DNA of 64,000 nucleotides from Anaerolineae bacterium (GTDB taxonomy: Bacteria > Chloroflexota > Anaerolineae > Aggregatilineales > Phototrophicaceae), in NCBI GenBank assembly GCA_017303635.1, contig JAFLCG010000019.1:29941-93940 (forward strand), read 5' to 3'. Shown piece after piece: positions 53,529 to 62,598 of this stretch; the stretch's first letter is position 1; every line of letters starts with the position of its first letter. The position numbers and the translations under genes were made by a program. Under the pieces are notes generated by a model. The model worked only from the letters and a program-made list of their open reading frames with translations. It was not told the origin of the DNA and searched no databases.

Positions 53529-55700
53529 ATGTATTCGTTAACAGCAAACTATATCGAGCGCGTTTATGCAGGCGTATTGGGAAAGCTGATCGGGGTCTAC
53601 CTGGGGCGGCCCTTTGAAGGGTGGCCGCATGAATCGATCCTCGAACATCTTGGTGAAATCAATTACTACGTCCACGAAAAACTCAATGTGCCGCTGATCG
53701 TCACTGACGATGATGTGTCCGGCACCTTCACTTTCATTCGTGCGTTGGCTGATTATGGCTTTACGCGCGATCTCACCCCTGCCCAGATAGGGCATAGCTG
53801 GCTCAACTACATCATTGAGGAGCAAACTATCCTGTGGTGGGGCGGGATGGGGAATTCGACTGAACACACCGCCTATCTGCGGCTGAAATCCGGCATCGAA
53901 GCCCCACGAAGTGGTTCGATAGCGCTCAATGGCAAAGTCGTTGCCGAGCAGATCGGGTCGCAAATCTTCATCGACGGCTGGGGGATGATCGCACCGGGAG
54001 ACCCGGAACTCGCCGCCGATTTCGCCCGCCGAGCCAGCGTCGTCAGCCACGATGGTGAAGCCATCTATGGCGCCCAGGTAATCGCTGCGATGGAAGCACA
54101 GGCCTTTGTCGAGTCCGACCTCAACAAACTCATCGATACCGCGCTGAGCCTCATCCCCGGAGATTCGGTCATCGCCCGCATGATCCACGACATCAGAGAA
54201 TGGCATGCCGCCGAACCGGATTGGTACGCAGCACGTCGCTTGCTGGCCGAACACTATGGGTATGACAAGTATGGTGGCAACTGCCACATGGTTCCCAATC
54301 ACGGTTTGATCATCCTGTCGCTGCTGTACGGTGACGATGATTTTCAGAAATCGCTGATGATCGTCAACACATCCGGTTGGGATACCGACTGCAATTCCGG
54401 CAATGTCGGGTGTTTGCTGGGCATCAAGAATGGACTGGCGACCATTGACCGGGGACCAGACTGGCGCGGCCCCGTAGCAGACAAGCTATATCTGCCCACG
54501 GCGGATGGTGGGCGTTCGATTACAGATGCGGTCACAGAAACCTATCACCTGGTCAATATGGCACGCGCCTTGCAGGGTCAGGCACCGCTGCAACCGAAAG
54601 GTGGGGCACGCTTTCACTTCGAGTTGCCGGGATCTGTGCAAGGTTTCGTCAGCGAGGACTCGATCCCATCACGTGGAGTGATTCACCTGGAGAATGTCGA
54701 AGGTCACAGTGCGTCGGGCACCCGTTCCTTAGCGATGCACTACAGTGGCGTGGCACTAGGACGGGTGGGCCGGGTGGAAACACCGACCTTCATCCCATCC
54801 CGCGATGTCGCACGCTACTTTGAGCGGCGCGGCTACCGACTGCTGGCCTCCCCGACTCTATACGCCGGGCAGACCATCCGGGCGCGGATGGTGGCAAGTG
54901 CCCAAAACGCGGAAGGCATCCAGGTCGGTCTCTACATCAAACATTACAATGCGACGGATGAACTGACGACTGTACACAACGACTCTGTACTCATCGAGCC
55001 GGGAAAAGCCATCGAGATCACCTGGCGCGTGCCGGACACACATTGCTATCCGATTGCTTTTGTTGGCGTCCAACTTCAAGGGACTGGGGGACAAGCCGGG
55101 ACAATCTATCTCGATTACCTGACCTGGGATGGCGCTCCCACTATCGTCCTCAATCGTCCAGTCGAGCGCGAGCGCAACCGCCTCACACCAGTTACGGGAC
55201 CATCATTGTGGAAGATGGCATGGGTCGATGGTTTCGACAGCCGGGAACGCCTGGCTGACCTGGACTACTGGCCCGAACCGTATCGCTTGATCCAGAACAA
55301 AGGGCGCGGATTGCTCATGCAGGGAACCCGCGAATGGACAGATTATCAAGTCACGGCTCGTATGACACCGCACCTGTGCGAAGCCGGCGGTCTTGCGATA
55401 CGGGTACAAGGGCTAATGCGCTATTACGCCCTGCTGCTCGATCAGGAAAAGACGCGGCTCATACGCGCTTTTGAAGGCAAAGATATTGTACTTGCCGAAG
55501 TCGCTGGCGGTTGGGAATGGGGGCAAACCTATGAACTGAATCTGCAAGTTCAGGGGAACCAGCTCACGGCCTCAGTCAATGGGGTCGTTGTCCTCAAGGC
55601 TGATGACCCAGAAGCGGCCTACACCGGCGGCGGAATTGGGCTTATTGCCGAAGTTGGACGCATCGGCTGCGACCATGTCGAAGTACGCCCAACTGCATAA
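53529..55700 (+). CDS. ADP-ribosylglycohydrolase-fold protein with C-terminal beta-sandwich domains
   Basis: This 723-residue protein has no signal peptide. The DraG-like domain (about 1-355) carries VTDDDVSGTFTFIRAL (metal motif) and SGWDTDCNSGNVG near residue 286, so the metal-binding Asp residues are kept. A jelly-roll-like segment (about 370-560) and a concanavalin-like/LamG-type segment (about 570-720) follow. It is 6 bases after the permease, the last gene of the ABC operon. It shares the D-[TS]-D-C-N signature with the secreted paralogue at 47395. The genetic linkage suggests a glycosidase-type role on the imported compound, an inference rather than a family fact. Confidence 0.85.
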   Translation: MYSLTANYIERVYAGVLGKLIGVYLGRPFEGWPHESILEHLGEINYYVHEKLNVPLIVTDDDVSGTFTFIRALADYGFTRDLTPAQIGHSWLNYIIEEQTILWWGGMGNSTEHTAYLRLKSGIEAPRSGSIALNGKVVAEQIGSQIFIDGWGMIAPGDPELAADFARRASVVSHDGEAIYGAQVIAAMEAQAFVESDLNKLIDTALSLIPGDSVIARMIHDIREWHAAEPDWYAARRLLAEHYGYDKYGGNCHMVPNHGLIILSLLYGDDDFQKSLMIVNTSGWDTDCNSGNVGCLLGIKNGLATIDRGPDWRGPVADKLYLPTADGGRSITDAVTETYHLVNMARALQGQAPLQPKGGARFHFELPGSVQGFVSEDSIPSRGVIHLENVEGHSASGTRSLAMHYSGVALGRVGRVETPTFIPSRDVARYFERRGYRLLASPTLYAGQTIRARMVASAQNAEGIQVGLYIKHYNATDELTTVHNDSVLIEPGKAIEITWRVPDTHCYPIAFVGVQLQGTGGQAGTIYLDYLTWDGAPTIVLNRPVERERNRLTPVTGPSLWKMAWVDGFDSRERLADLDYWPEPYRLIQNKGRGLLMQGTREWTDYQVTARMTPHLCEAGGLAIRVQGLMRYYALLLDQEKTRLIRAFEGKDIVLAEVAGGWEWGQTYELNLQVQGNQLTASVNGVVVLKADDPEAAYTGGGIGLIAEVGRIGCDHVEVRPTA

Positions 55701-56153
55701 AGGGATCGTCATGTTATGGATGTCGTGGCGCACTGCTGCGGCATCCATATGTAACTATATCGTTGTCAGTTTCAGTGAACCATACTCTTCTGCTTCAGGC
55801 GATGAGCGCGGTGTAGCTGGTTGAGAACAAAGGACTTCACATCAACTTTGGTCATGCTCAAGTTGTACAAGACGTTCCCAAATCCGCGGAAAATCTCCGT
55901 CAGGAACGGCTGGTCCATCATCTTTGATACGCACACTCACCGGAACTGCCAACAGATCTCAATCATGATCTGATGACTTTCTTGCGGGAAGGCCTCCCTC
56001 TGCCTACCCCCGACACGCATGGCTGAATCGAGGAATACCAGATGAACCAATCAGAGGCAAGTTTGACGGACGAACTACAAAGCTGAAGATCCCCCTATTC
56101 CGCCCGATTTATTCGTCAAGACATATCTTTCCTTTCTTTCCCTTAACGAAAAG
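55701..56153. other. Gap with possible decayed coding remnants
   Basis: These 453 bases lie between the module-1 end and rhaM. A short frame at 55817-55926 reads NKGLHINFGHAQVVQDVPKS and a second at about 55955-56025 reads DLMTFLREGLPLPTPDTHG in another frame. These could be remnants of a frame-shifted gene, but I cannot name it. No intact gene is seen. Confidence 0.35.
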
Positions 56154-56474
56154 TCAGTCTGTGTGAAACACTTCCTCAAGAGTAATCATGTTCTGATCTG
56201 GGCGGCCGCTGATCGACTCAAAGTATGGCCCCATGAATTCCTGCCACTTTAGGTTGATTGATTCCTGGGCCATCCCCGCAAGAGATGCGTCAAAACTCTC
56301 TTCCGCCTCAAAATAGCCAAAGAGGAGCCCATCATCGCGCATGAACAGTGAGTAATTTCGCCAGCCCGTTCGCCTCAGCGCGTCGAGCATTTCTGGCCAC
56401 ACGGCTTCGTGATGTTTCTTGTATTCGGCGATGCGATCTTTTTTTACCTGTAGAAGAAATCCAACGCGCTTCAT
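56154..56474 (-). CDS. rhaM: L-rhamnose mutarotase-like protein
   Basis: This 106-residue protein of the RhaM/RhaU family interconverts alpha and beta anomers of L-rhamnose or a related deoxysugar. KRVGFLLQVKKDRIAEYKKH, HEAVWPEML, WRNYSLFMRDDGLLFGYFE and NLKWQEFM are the usual family segments, with the conserved His near residue 22. It is the last gene of the minus-strand sugar operon. It points to L-rhamnose or L-fucose-like sugars as the substrate. Confidence 0.9.
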   Translation of the reverse strand: MKRVGFLLQVKKDRIAEYKKHHEAVWPEMLDALRRTGWRNYSLFMRDDGLLFGYFEAEESFDASLAGMAQESINLKWQEFMGPYFESISGRPDQNMITLEEVFHTD

Positions 56475-56555
56475 GAAAAGCCTCCTTCAGTCAATCACCA
56501 GTAACGGTTGAAGGGTATCAGAATCGAATTGTAGTATTGGTCTTTGTCCCATGTT

Positions 56556-58013
56556 TCACCCAATAACCGCCAGTTCCAACCCGAGCAAGCGCGCCAGCTT
56601 GCGAATGCGTCCCAATTGATGACCTACCCCCAGTGCCACATGATGTGTTGGCCCATGTTCGCACCAACGGTCCATGAATTCTGCCGGATCGAGACTGAAC
56701 TTGAGCCGCGAATTGGTATTGCCGATTTGCATCGTCGCTCCGGGCAGCGACTCACCCTCGGACGCCAACAGTTTCAGAGAACCTTCAGCAGTCTGTGTAC
56801 AACCCAGGATGGTGATCGGCCCCGTCTTGACTTTCATCTCCACCGACAAGCCATAACCGCGCTTGCCATGATATAAGCCTAGTCCACGCAAGAGCGGTTT
56901 GCCCTCCGCAATAGCGACATGACCGGGGCCATCATGCCCCATCAGGATGAAGTCTTCGTTGAAGTCCATGGCGTAGAACTCGGTATAAGAGCCACCCGCA
57001 TTCAGCCGATCCATCATCAGCATGGCAAGGCAGGTCTTTAGATCACCTTCTCCCGAAGCCGGGATACCCCGCCCCGTCAACAGCGAATTGCCGATGATGA
57101 GCGTCGCGCCGAGTTCCTCGTTGGGGTTACCATCCAGCCCGCGATAATAGTAAGTCAGTCCGTTGAGATCAAAGTCACCTACCAGCTTATCTAATCCGAC
57201 GGCTACTTTCGCCGTCCAGCGTAGCGCATCAGGTGTTACATCCTGCGAGATCTTGTCGCGCCCACGTCCGACAATGTTGAAGGTACTGCGAATTTCAGCG
57301 ATCTTCGCCTCGACCTCCACATCAGTCGCGCTTTGTACACGCTGATGCAAATCGTCCATCTCCAGCACTTCGACGTGTACCCCAAGCTGCCCATGCACCA
57401 TCGTAAAATCAGAATACATATCGAGCATCCCAGGATAGGTATGCCCCAAAAAGCCAACACGGCTATAGGAAAGGTCGCGCATGACCGACGCAGCACTCAC
57501 CCAGTCGGCAATCTCTGACCACGCACGCTGGTAATAGCGCCCGGCATGTCCTTCGACTTCATGAAGCACACCCGACACGACATTAAATTGGATGCGTGCC
57601 CGGGCAAACGCATTGCTGATCTCCGGCACGCAGCAGGCGCAGCAGTTAGCGAGCCATTCCGCTGTATCGGTTTCCAGATAGTCCAGCGCCGGGACAGGCT
57701 GCAAATTGAGGATCAGCACGGGCACACGGCGGCGCTGGACCGCAGGCAAAACCTGTGAAGAGGTAGCATAGGTTCCGACGTAACAAATAATCAGGTCCAC
57801 ATTTTCACGGGCGAATAGATCACCCGCTTCGACCGCGCCAGGGGCGCTATCAACCAGGCCAGCGGAGACGATCTCCGCGCCCATGGTACGCAGCTTCCCT
57901 TCGACATCGCGTTGGTAGCCTTCTAACCGTTCTTTCAACCCTTCAAACTGCGGCCAATATGCCGCCAAGCCTATTCCAAAAACACCGATTTTCGCTTGTT
58001 TACGCACCGGCAT
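56556..58013 (-). CDS. L-arabinose/L-fucose isomerase-family protein
   Basis: This 485-residue protein matches the aldose-ketose isomerase group of AraA and FucI. Likely metal ligands are Glu in GEGDLKTCLAMLM, Glu and His in FNEDFILMGHDGPGH, and His in EHGPTHHVALG. It lacks a signal peptide. Together with rhaM, the neighbouring sugar importer and an esterase, it suggests a pathway for an L-sugar. It could act on L-fucose, L-arabinose or L-rhamnose; sequence does not decide. No aldolase or kinase is in the window. Confidence 0.85.
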   Translation of the reverse strand: MPVRKQAKIGVFGIGLAAYWPQFEGLKERLEGYQRDVEGKLRTMGAEIVSAGLVDSAPGAVEAGDLFARENVDLIICYVGTYATSSQVLPAVQRRRVPVLILNLQPVPALDYLETDTAEWLANCCACCVPEISNAFARARIQFNVVSGVLHEVEGHAGRYYQRAWSEIADWVSAASVMRDLSYSRVGFLGHTYPGMLDMYSDFTMVHGQLGVHVEVLEMDDLHQRVQSATDVEVEAKIAEIRSTFNIVGRGRDKISQDVTPDALRWTAKVAVGLDKLVGDFDLNGLTYYYRGLDGNPNEELGATLIIGNSLLTGRGIPASGEGDLKTCLAMLMMDRLNAGGSYTEFYAMDFNEDFILMGHDGPGHVAIAEGKPLLRGLGLYHGKRGYGLSVEMKVKTGPITILGCTQTAEGSLKLLASEGESLPGATMQIGNTNSRLKFSLDPAEFMDRWCEHGPTHHVALGVGHQLGRIRKLARLLGLELAVIG

Positions 58014-58062
58014 CTTGTAGCTCCCTCTTATCTATCGTCTATGAATTGCGACAGTCGAGTCC

Positions 58063-58884
58063 CTAGCGCACCGCTCGGATCAATTCTTTCAACATTCGTT
58101 TTTCGCCTTCAGCATTAGGATGCAGTCCATCCGGGCAGAAGAAGGCTGCGTCTGGCGGGTCACCCAGGCAACCACGCAAATCAACCCAATCGACAGGTTC
58201 ACTTGCCTCATCGGCAATCCGGGCGATGATGTCGCCATACGCTTTGATATCGCGATTAAACCAGTTGATACGCAGCGACCGGATGTTGGCATCTGCCGCC
58301 ACAATTGGCTCGACCAGTTGAGTTGGCGTTAGCAAGGTAACATGCGCTTTGGTATACCTTTGGAAACCGCGCACGATCATGCGGATATTGCTCGCGTACT
58401 CATCCTGACTCACCGCTAGTGGTGCATCCGGCGCACCAAATCGCTTGCAGTCATTGACACCATACTTAACAAAGACATGATCGGGCTGCGCTTCAATGCA
58501 CTTGGTATAGGTCAGTTCAACGCCGTGAGTCGAGCAGTAACCGGAGTAGGCCCGGTTGATCACGCTCACGCCACGCGGTTCCAGCAGATGCCGCAGCACA
58601 TAGGCATAGCTGTAGCGATATGTGGTGATCGAATCGCCCAGAAACATAACCCGTTGACCTTCACTGAAGCGAGCCAGGAATGGTTCCGCTTCCGGCATGA
58701 GTGCGATCTCGCGCGCAGTTGCCGCATTCTGCTCATCAATGGAGGACTTGTACGCCGTCAGGTCGTTCTCACTCACCCCGTAGAGCTGCGCTTCAACCGC
58801 AAGCGAGATGGGCAGTCCAGCGCCGACAGGGATCTCGTGCAGGTTGAAATCGACAGCAAACTGCTGATCGGAATCAAGAGGCAT
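58063..58884 (-). CDS. SGNH/GDSL-family hydrolase
   Basis: This 273-residue protein has the nucleophile Ser in VMFLGDSITTYRYSY, a Gly in NRAYSGYC, Asn in KYGVNDCKRFG and the catalytic Asp-x-x-His in CPDGLHPNAEG, so the SGNH tetrad is complete. Such enzymes often remove acetyl groups from polysaccharides (for example rhamnogalacturonan acetylesterase). It lies between the ABC transporter and the isomerase genes, so it may deacetylate the imported sugar or oligosaccharide. No signal peptide is seen. Confidence 0.82.
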   Translation of the reverse strand: MPLDSDQQFAVDFNLHEIPVGAGLPISLAVEAQLYGVSENDLTAYKSSIDEQNAATAREIALMPEAEPFLARFSEGQRVMFLGDSITTYRYSYAYVLRHLLEPRGVSVINRAYSGYCSTHGVELTYTKCIEAQPDHVFVKYGVNDCKRFGAPDAPLAVSQDEYASNIRMIVRGFQRYTKAHVTLLTPTQLVEPIVAADANIRSLRINWFNRDIKAYGDIIARIADEASEPVDWVDLRGCLGDPPDAAFFCPDGLHPNAEGEKRMLKELIRAVR

Positions 58885-58885
58885 T

Positions 58886-59920
58886 CTAGTCTCCCTTTGC
58901 TATCGCTTTCGTGCCGTCTGGCATGAGTCGGCTGCCGCGTAACCAGGCCGTCCAGTTGATGTCCCGCGTGCGTAGTTGGTCTAAGCCAACCGCCAGCAGC
59001 AAAACGACACCTTGAGCTATATTTTGCGCATCAGTTGAAGTACTAAGAAGCTTCATGCCGTTGAGGAGTGTCGTCAAGATCAGCACGCCCAGCGCCGTGC
59101 CGATCAAAGTACCTTTCCCCCCCGCCAGGCTAATTCCACCGAGGACAACAGCCGTAATGACCGTCAATTCCATTGCGGGTGCGGCACGGGGATCAGCAGC
59201 ATAAAGGCGTGAGGTCAACAGCACCGCCGCGATACCCGCGCTCAAGCCTGACAACATGTAGGCGATCATACGATAACGGCGGACAGACAGACCAGCAAGC
59301 TGGCTCGCCTGAGCATTGCCACCGATGGCGTACATCGCACGCCCATAGGATGTGAATTGCAGGATCAACAAGCCAAGAATGAACAGTACAAACATGATAA
59401 AAACGGGCGTAGCGATGCCGAAAACTTGCCCCTCACCAAACTGTGTAAACGTGTTATAGGCATCAAACTGCGTGCCTTCGGAGTCAAAAACAGGGATGGT
59501 CAACCCGTCCGAGAAGACGAACGCTAACCCTCGTGCTATCGATAGCATACCCAGTGTGGTGATAAGCGGGTTGATACCAACATACGTCACCAGAAATCCG
59601 TTTGCTAAACCAACCAATGCACCAATTGCAACCGCAAACGCGGCAGCAGGAAGGATACCCCAGGTGCCTTGCAATGCACCGATGACGACACCACACAGCG
59701 CGACAGTCGAGCCAACCGACAAATCCAGACCACCACCAATCATCAACAGCGTTGTAAAGACAGCGAGGATACCCACTGTGGTAATGTCGAGCAGCATGTT
59801 GTCGAGGTTTCGCTGCGTCAGAAAGATAGGTGATGCCTGGGAGAAGAAAATGATAATTAGGGTAAGGATAACGACCAGGCTGGCAATCTCCGCCAGGCTG
59901 CGGTTGCGGGCAGACTTCAC
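58886..59920 (-). CDS. Ribose/rhamnose-type ABC permease
   Basis: This 344-residue protein of the BPD_transp_2 (RbsC) family has about ten membrane segments. GGGLDLSVGSTVALCG, NGFLVTYVGINPLITTLGML and TVITAVVLGGISLAGGKGT are the family signatures. It overlaps the ATPase gene by 4 bases. It is one of two permeases in the operon and probably pairs with the other as a heterodimer. Confidence 0.9.
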   Translation of the reverse strand: MKSARNRSLAEIASLVVILTLIIIFFSQASPIFLTQRNLDNMLLDITTVGILAVFTTLLMIGGGLDLSVGSTVALCGVVIGALQGTWGILPAAAFAVAIGALVGLANGFLVTYVGINPLITTLGMLSIARGLAFVFSDGLTIPVFDSEGTQFDAYNTFTQFGEGQVFGIATPVFIMFVLFILGLLILQFTSYGRAMYAIGGNAQASQLAGLSVRRYRMIAYMLSGLSAGIAAVLLTSRLYAADPRAAPAMELTVITAVVLGGISLAGGKGTLIGTALGVLILTTLLNGMKLLSTSTDAQNIAQGVVLLLAVGLDQLRTRDINWTAWLRGSRLMPDGTKAIAKGD

Positions 59921-61434
59921 AGGGTACCTCCCGCGGCTGCGTGCAGGAGATTCTCCTGAGTGGCTTCACTTTGCATAAACTCGCCCGTCAAGTGCCCTTT
60001 GTAGATGGTCAGGATGCGGTGGCTGACGGTCAGTACTTCCTCGATGTCCGATGAGACGATCAAGATCGCTAATCCCTGTGCCGCCAATGCCTCAAGTTGA
60101 TCGTAAATATCTGAACGGGCACCAACGTCGACACCCCATGTCGGCTCATTTAATAGCAGCACGCGCACATTCGCTTCCAGCCAGCGTGCCAGCACAACCT
60201 TCTGCTGATTACCGCCGCTCAGATAGCGTGTGTGGGTCTCAATGCCACCTGCCATGCGAATACCCAGTTTATCGACCCAGTGGCGTGTGTTATGCATCTC
60301 TTTTTTCGGTCTGAATATGCCGAATGGGGCCAATGTCGACCAATTGGAGAGCGTGATATTTTTCTGTACGCTCATACCCAGCACCAGCCCATTCACCTTG
60401 CGGTCGAGCGGCACAAAACCGATACCTGCCCGTTTGGCATCCTGAGGCGAGGCAACCTGCACGGGATGTCCACCGATGTGTACATTCCCACTATCCGCTT
60501 TTTCAATACCGAAGATCGTCTGGGTGAGAATGTTATGGCCCGCGCCGAGCAAACCAAACAAAGCGACGATCTCGCCCGCGCGCACATGAAAGCTGATATC
60601 CTCAAAAGCGCCGGTTTTGGCCAGCCCCTGCACTTCTAGAAGTCGATCACCTAACTGGATAGCCGCAGTGCCTTTACGAACCTCAGCGCGCTCCTCGATA
60701 TCGCGCCCGACCATCATATGCACCAGCGCTTTATGAGTCATCTCCGCAATCGGGCGGGTATCCACATGCTTACCATCACGGAGCACGGTCACGCGCTGGG
60801 CAATCTGAAAGACTTCGTCGAGCCGGTGGGAGATATAGATGATGCCAATGCCCTGCTTGCACAGATCACGGATGATGCCAAACAACTGCTGAACTTCAGG
60901 CGGTGTCAGCGCAGCAGTCGGCTCGTCCATTACGATAATGCGGGCCTTGCGGCTAAGCGCCTTGACAATTTCGATGATCTCGCGCTCTACGACGCTCAGA
61001 TCGCGCATCTTGGTCATCGGGTCGATGTTGACGTTCAACAGCTTAAGTGCTTCACGCGCCTGTTCGCGAGCGGCATTCCAATCAATCATCCAACCGAGCA
61101 AGCCCTGACGATGCGGCAAGCGACCCAATAGCAAGTTCTCCGCGACCGAGAGTTCTGGAGCGTAATGCAATTCCTGGTAGATCATACGGATGCCTGCCCC
61201 TTCGGCATCACGCGGTTCGGCAAAATGCACTGGAACTCCATCTAGGATCACATCACCAGCGTCACGGGAATAATCACCATTCAGGATCTTGATGAGGGTT
61301 GATTTACCAGCGCCATTTTCCCCAAGCAGTGCCAGGGTCTCACCGGGATAAAGGTTAATTGAAACGTCGTCCAGCACCTTGACGCCGTAAAAGCTCTTGC
61401 GGATATGCCGCATCTCTAACATCGGCATACTCAT
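59917..61434 (-). CDS. Sugar ABC transporter ATP-binding protein (two domains, RbsA type)
   Basis: This 505-residue protein has two ABC domains. Domain 1 has the Walker A GENGAGKST at residues 38-46 and Walker B VMDEPTAAL. Domain 2 has the reduced P-loop FGLLGAGHN, signature LSGGNQQK and Walker B LLLNEPTWGVDVGA with Asn in place of the usual Asp. Such asymmetry is normal in RbsA/MglA/AraG-type ATPases. It shares 4 bases with the permease downstream and 1 base with the permease upstream, so it is in one operon. Confidence 0.92.
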   Translation of the reverse strand: MSMPMLEMRHIRKSFYGVKVLDDVSINLYPGETLALLGENGAGKSTLIKILNGDYSRDAGDVILDGVPVHFAEPRDAEGAGIRMIYQELHYAPELSVAENLLLGRLPHRQGLLGWMIDWNAAREQAREALKLLNVNIDPMTKMRDLSVVEREIIEIVKALSRKARIIVMDEPTAALTPPEVQQLFGIIRDLCKQGIGIIYISHRLDEVFQIAQRVTVLRDGKHVDTRPIAEMTHKALVHMMVGRDIEERAEVRKGTAAIQLGDRLLEVQGLAKTGAFEDISFHVRAGEIVALFGLLGAGHNILTQTIFGIEKADSGNVHIGGHPVQVASPQDAKRAGIGFVPLDRKVNGLVLGMSVQKNITLSNWSTLAPFGIFRPKKEMHNTRHWVDKLGIRMAGGIETHTRYLSGGNQQKVVLARWLEANVRVLLLNEPTWGVDVGARSDIYDQLEALAAQGLAILIVSSDIEEVLTVSHRILTIYKGHLTGEFMQSEATQENLLHAAAGGTL

Positions 61435-62444
61435 TATTTGCCCCCGAAAGTTGATGTCAGTTTGAGGCGTATCTGATCAAATCCGACTGCCAGGAGCAGT
61501 ACTGCCCCACTGATGACATCCTGGTAGAACGAGGACACCCGCGTCTGAACCAGGCCATTATCGAGGACCCGCAGGATGAAGACACCGACCAGAGTGCCAA
61601 TGAGCGAACCCTTGCCGCCGCTCAGGCTGGTGCCGCCCAGGACAACTGCCGCGATGACGGTAAATTCCAAGCCAGTCGCCGCACGAGGTGCGCTTGATGC
61701 AAGCTGCGAAGCAATGATGATCCCGCCTAAGCCGGCCAGGAAAGCGGAAAGGGTGTAGACAATCAGCAGATGACGGCGCACGGCGATACCTGCCAGACGG
61801 CTGGCATCAGCACTTCCCCCAATCGCATAGAGGTTGCGCCCAAAGTGCGTGAAATGCATGACGACGAAAAAGACAATGTACAGGACAATCAGTAGGATTA
61901 GCGAGACAGGTACACCACCAATTTCGCCGCGCCCCAGAAACTTGAATGCCTCATCATTGAGTTGGTTGGTCTGCCCATTGGAGAGCACAAACGCCAGCCC
62001 ACGTACAATCGAGAACGAAGCGAGCGTCGTGATGAGCGGATTAATCTTCACGATAGCGATCATGTAGCCGTTGAGGAAGCCAACAACGGTACAGGCAAGC
62101 AACCCAAGCAGCGTTGCTAGAAAGAGCGGAACACCAAAATTGAGCCAGAGAATGCTAGCAACGACGCCAGAGAGCGCAGCGACAGACCCAACCGAAATAT
62201 CGACACCGCCAGTAATCAGTACCAGCGTCATGCCGATAGAAACAATGCTGACAACGCCGAGTGTGCGCCCGATGTTGGCGAAATTTTCTAACGTCAGAAA
62301 GAACTCTGACTGTGACGCAAAGATGATGCAGATGATAATAAAACTAACAAACAGATTGAGCGTTGTCAGGCGTTCGCCGCGCAGCCAGCGCCCAATTTTT
62401 GGGATCACACCTTTGGACTGGGCAGGGGTTGCAGTGTTTTGCAT
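61434..62444 (-). CDS. Ribose/rhamnose-type ABC permease
   Basis: This 336-residue BPD_transp_2 permease carries GGVDISVGSVAALSG, NGYMIAIVKINPLITTLASF and TVIAAVVLGGTSLSGGKGS. It resembles its neighbour at 58886 closely and shows the same topology. It is upstream of the ATPase, overlapping by 1 base. A hairpin lies between it and the binding-protein gene. Confidence 0.9.
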   Translation of the reverse strand: MQNTATPAQSKGVIPKIGRWLRGERLTTLNLFVSFIIICIIFASQSEFFLTLENFANIGRTLGVVSIVSIGMTLVLITGGVDISVGSVAALSGVVASILWLNFGVPLFLATLLGLLACTVVGFLNGYMIAIVKINPLITTLASFSIVRGLAFVLSNGQTNQLNDEAFKFLGRGEIGGVPVSLILLIVLYIVFFVVMHFTHFGRNLYAIGGSADASRLAGIAVRRHLLIVYTLSAFLAGLGGIIIASQLASSAPRAATGLEFTVIAAVVLGGTSLSGGKGSLIGTLVGVFILRVLDNGLVQTRVSSFYQDVISGAVLLLAVGFDQIRLKLTSTFGGK

Positions 62445-62544
62445 GAGAGAAATGCTTTCTGCTGAAAAAGTCTCTTTAGGCCCTGATCTTCTTTAAGTTC
62501 TATAGCCCTTTCGCACTCGTGGAGACAGCGTATCAGCATGGACT

Positions 62545-62576
62545 TCAAGCCCCTCTCCAGGAGAAGAAGGGCTTGA
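62545..62576 (-). promoter_or_regulatory. mRNA hairpin between binding protein and permease
   Basis: TCAAGCCC (62545-62552) and GGGCTTGA (62569-62576) enclose CTCTCC/GGAGAAG, which may fold as an inner stem. It is placed just after the binding-protein stop, matching the hairpin in module 1. Confidence 0.5.
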
Positions 62577-62598
62577 GTCTGGCTACGTTAATGACATC

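Noticed and set aside
53538..54302. Minus-strand frame opposite the cytoplasmic DraG-like gene
   Set aside because: No motif, and the plus strand carries complete metal motifs in this stretch.
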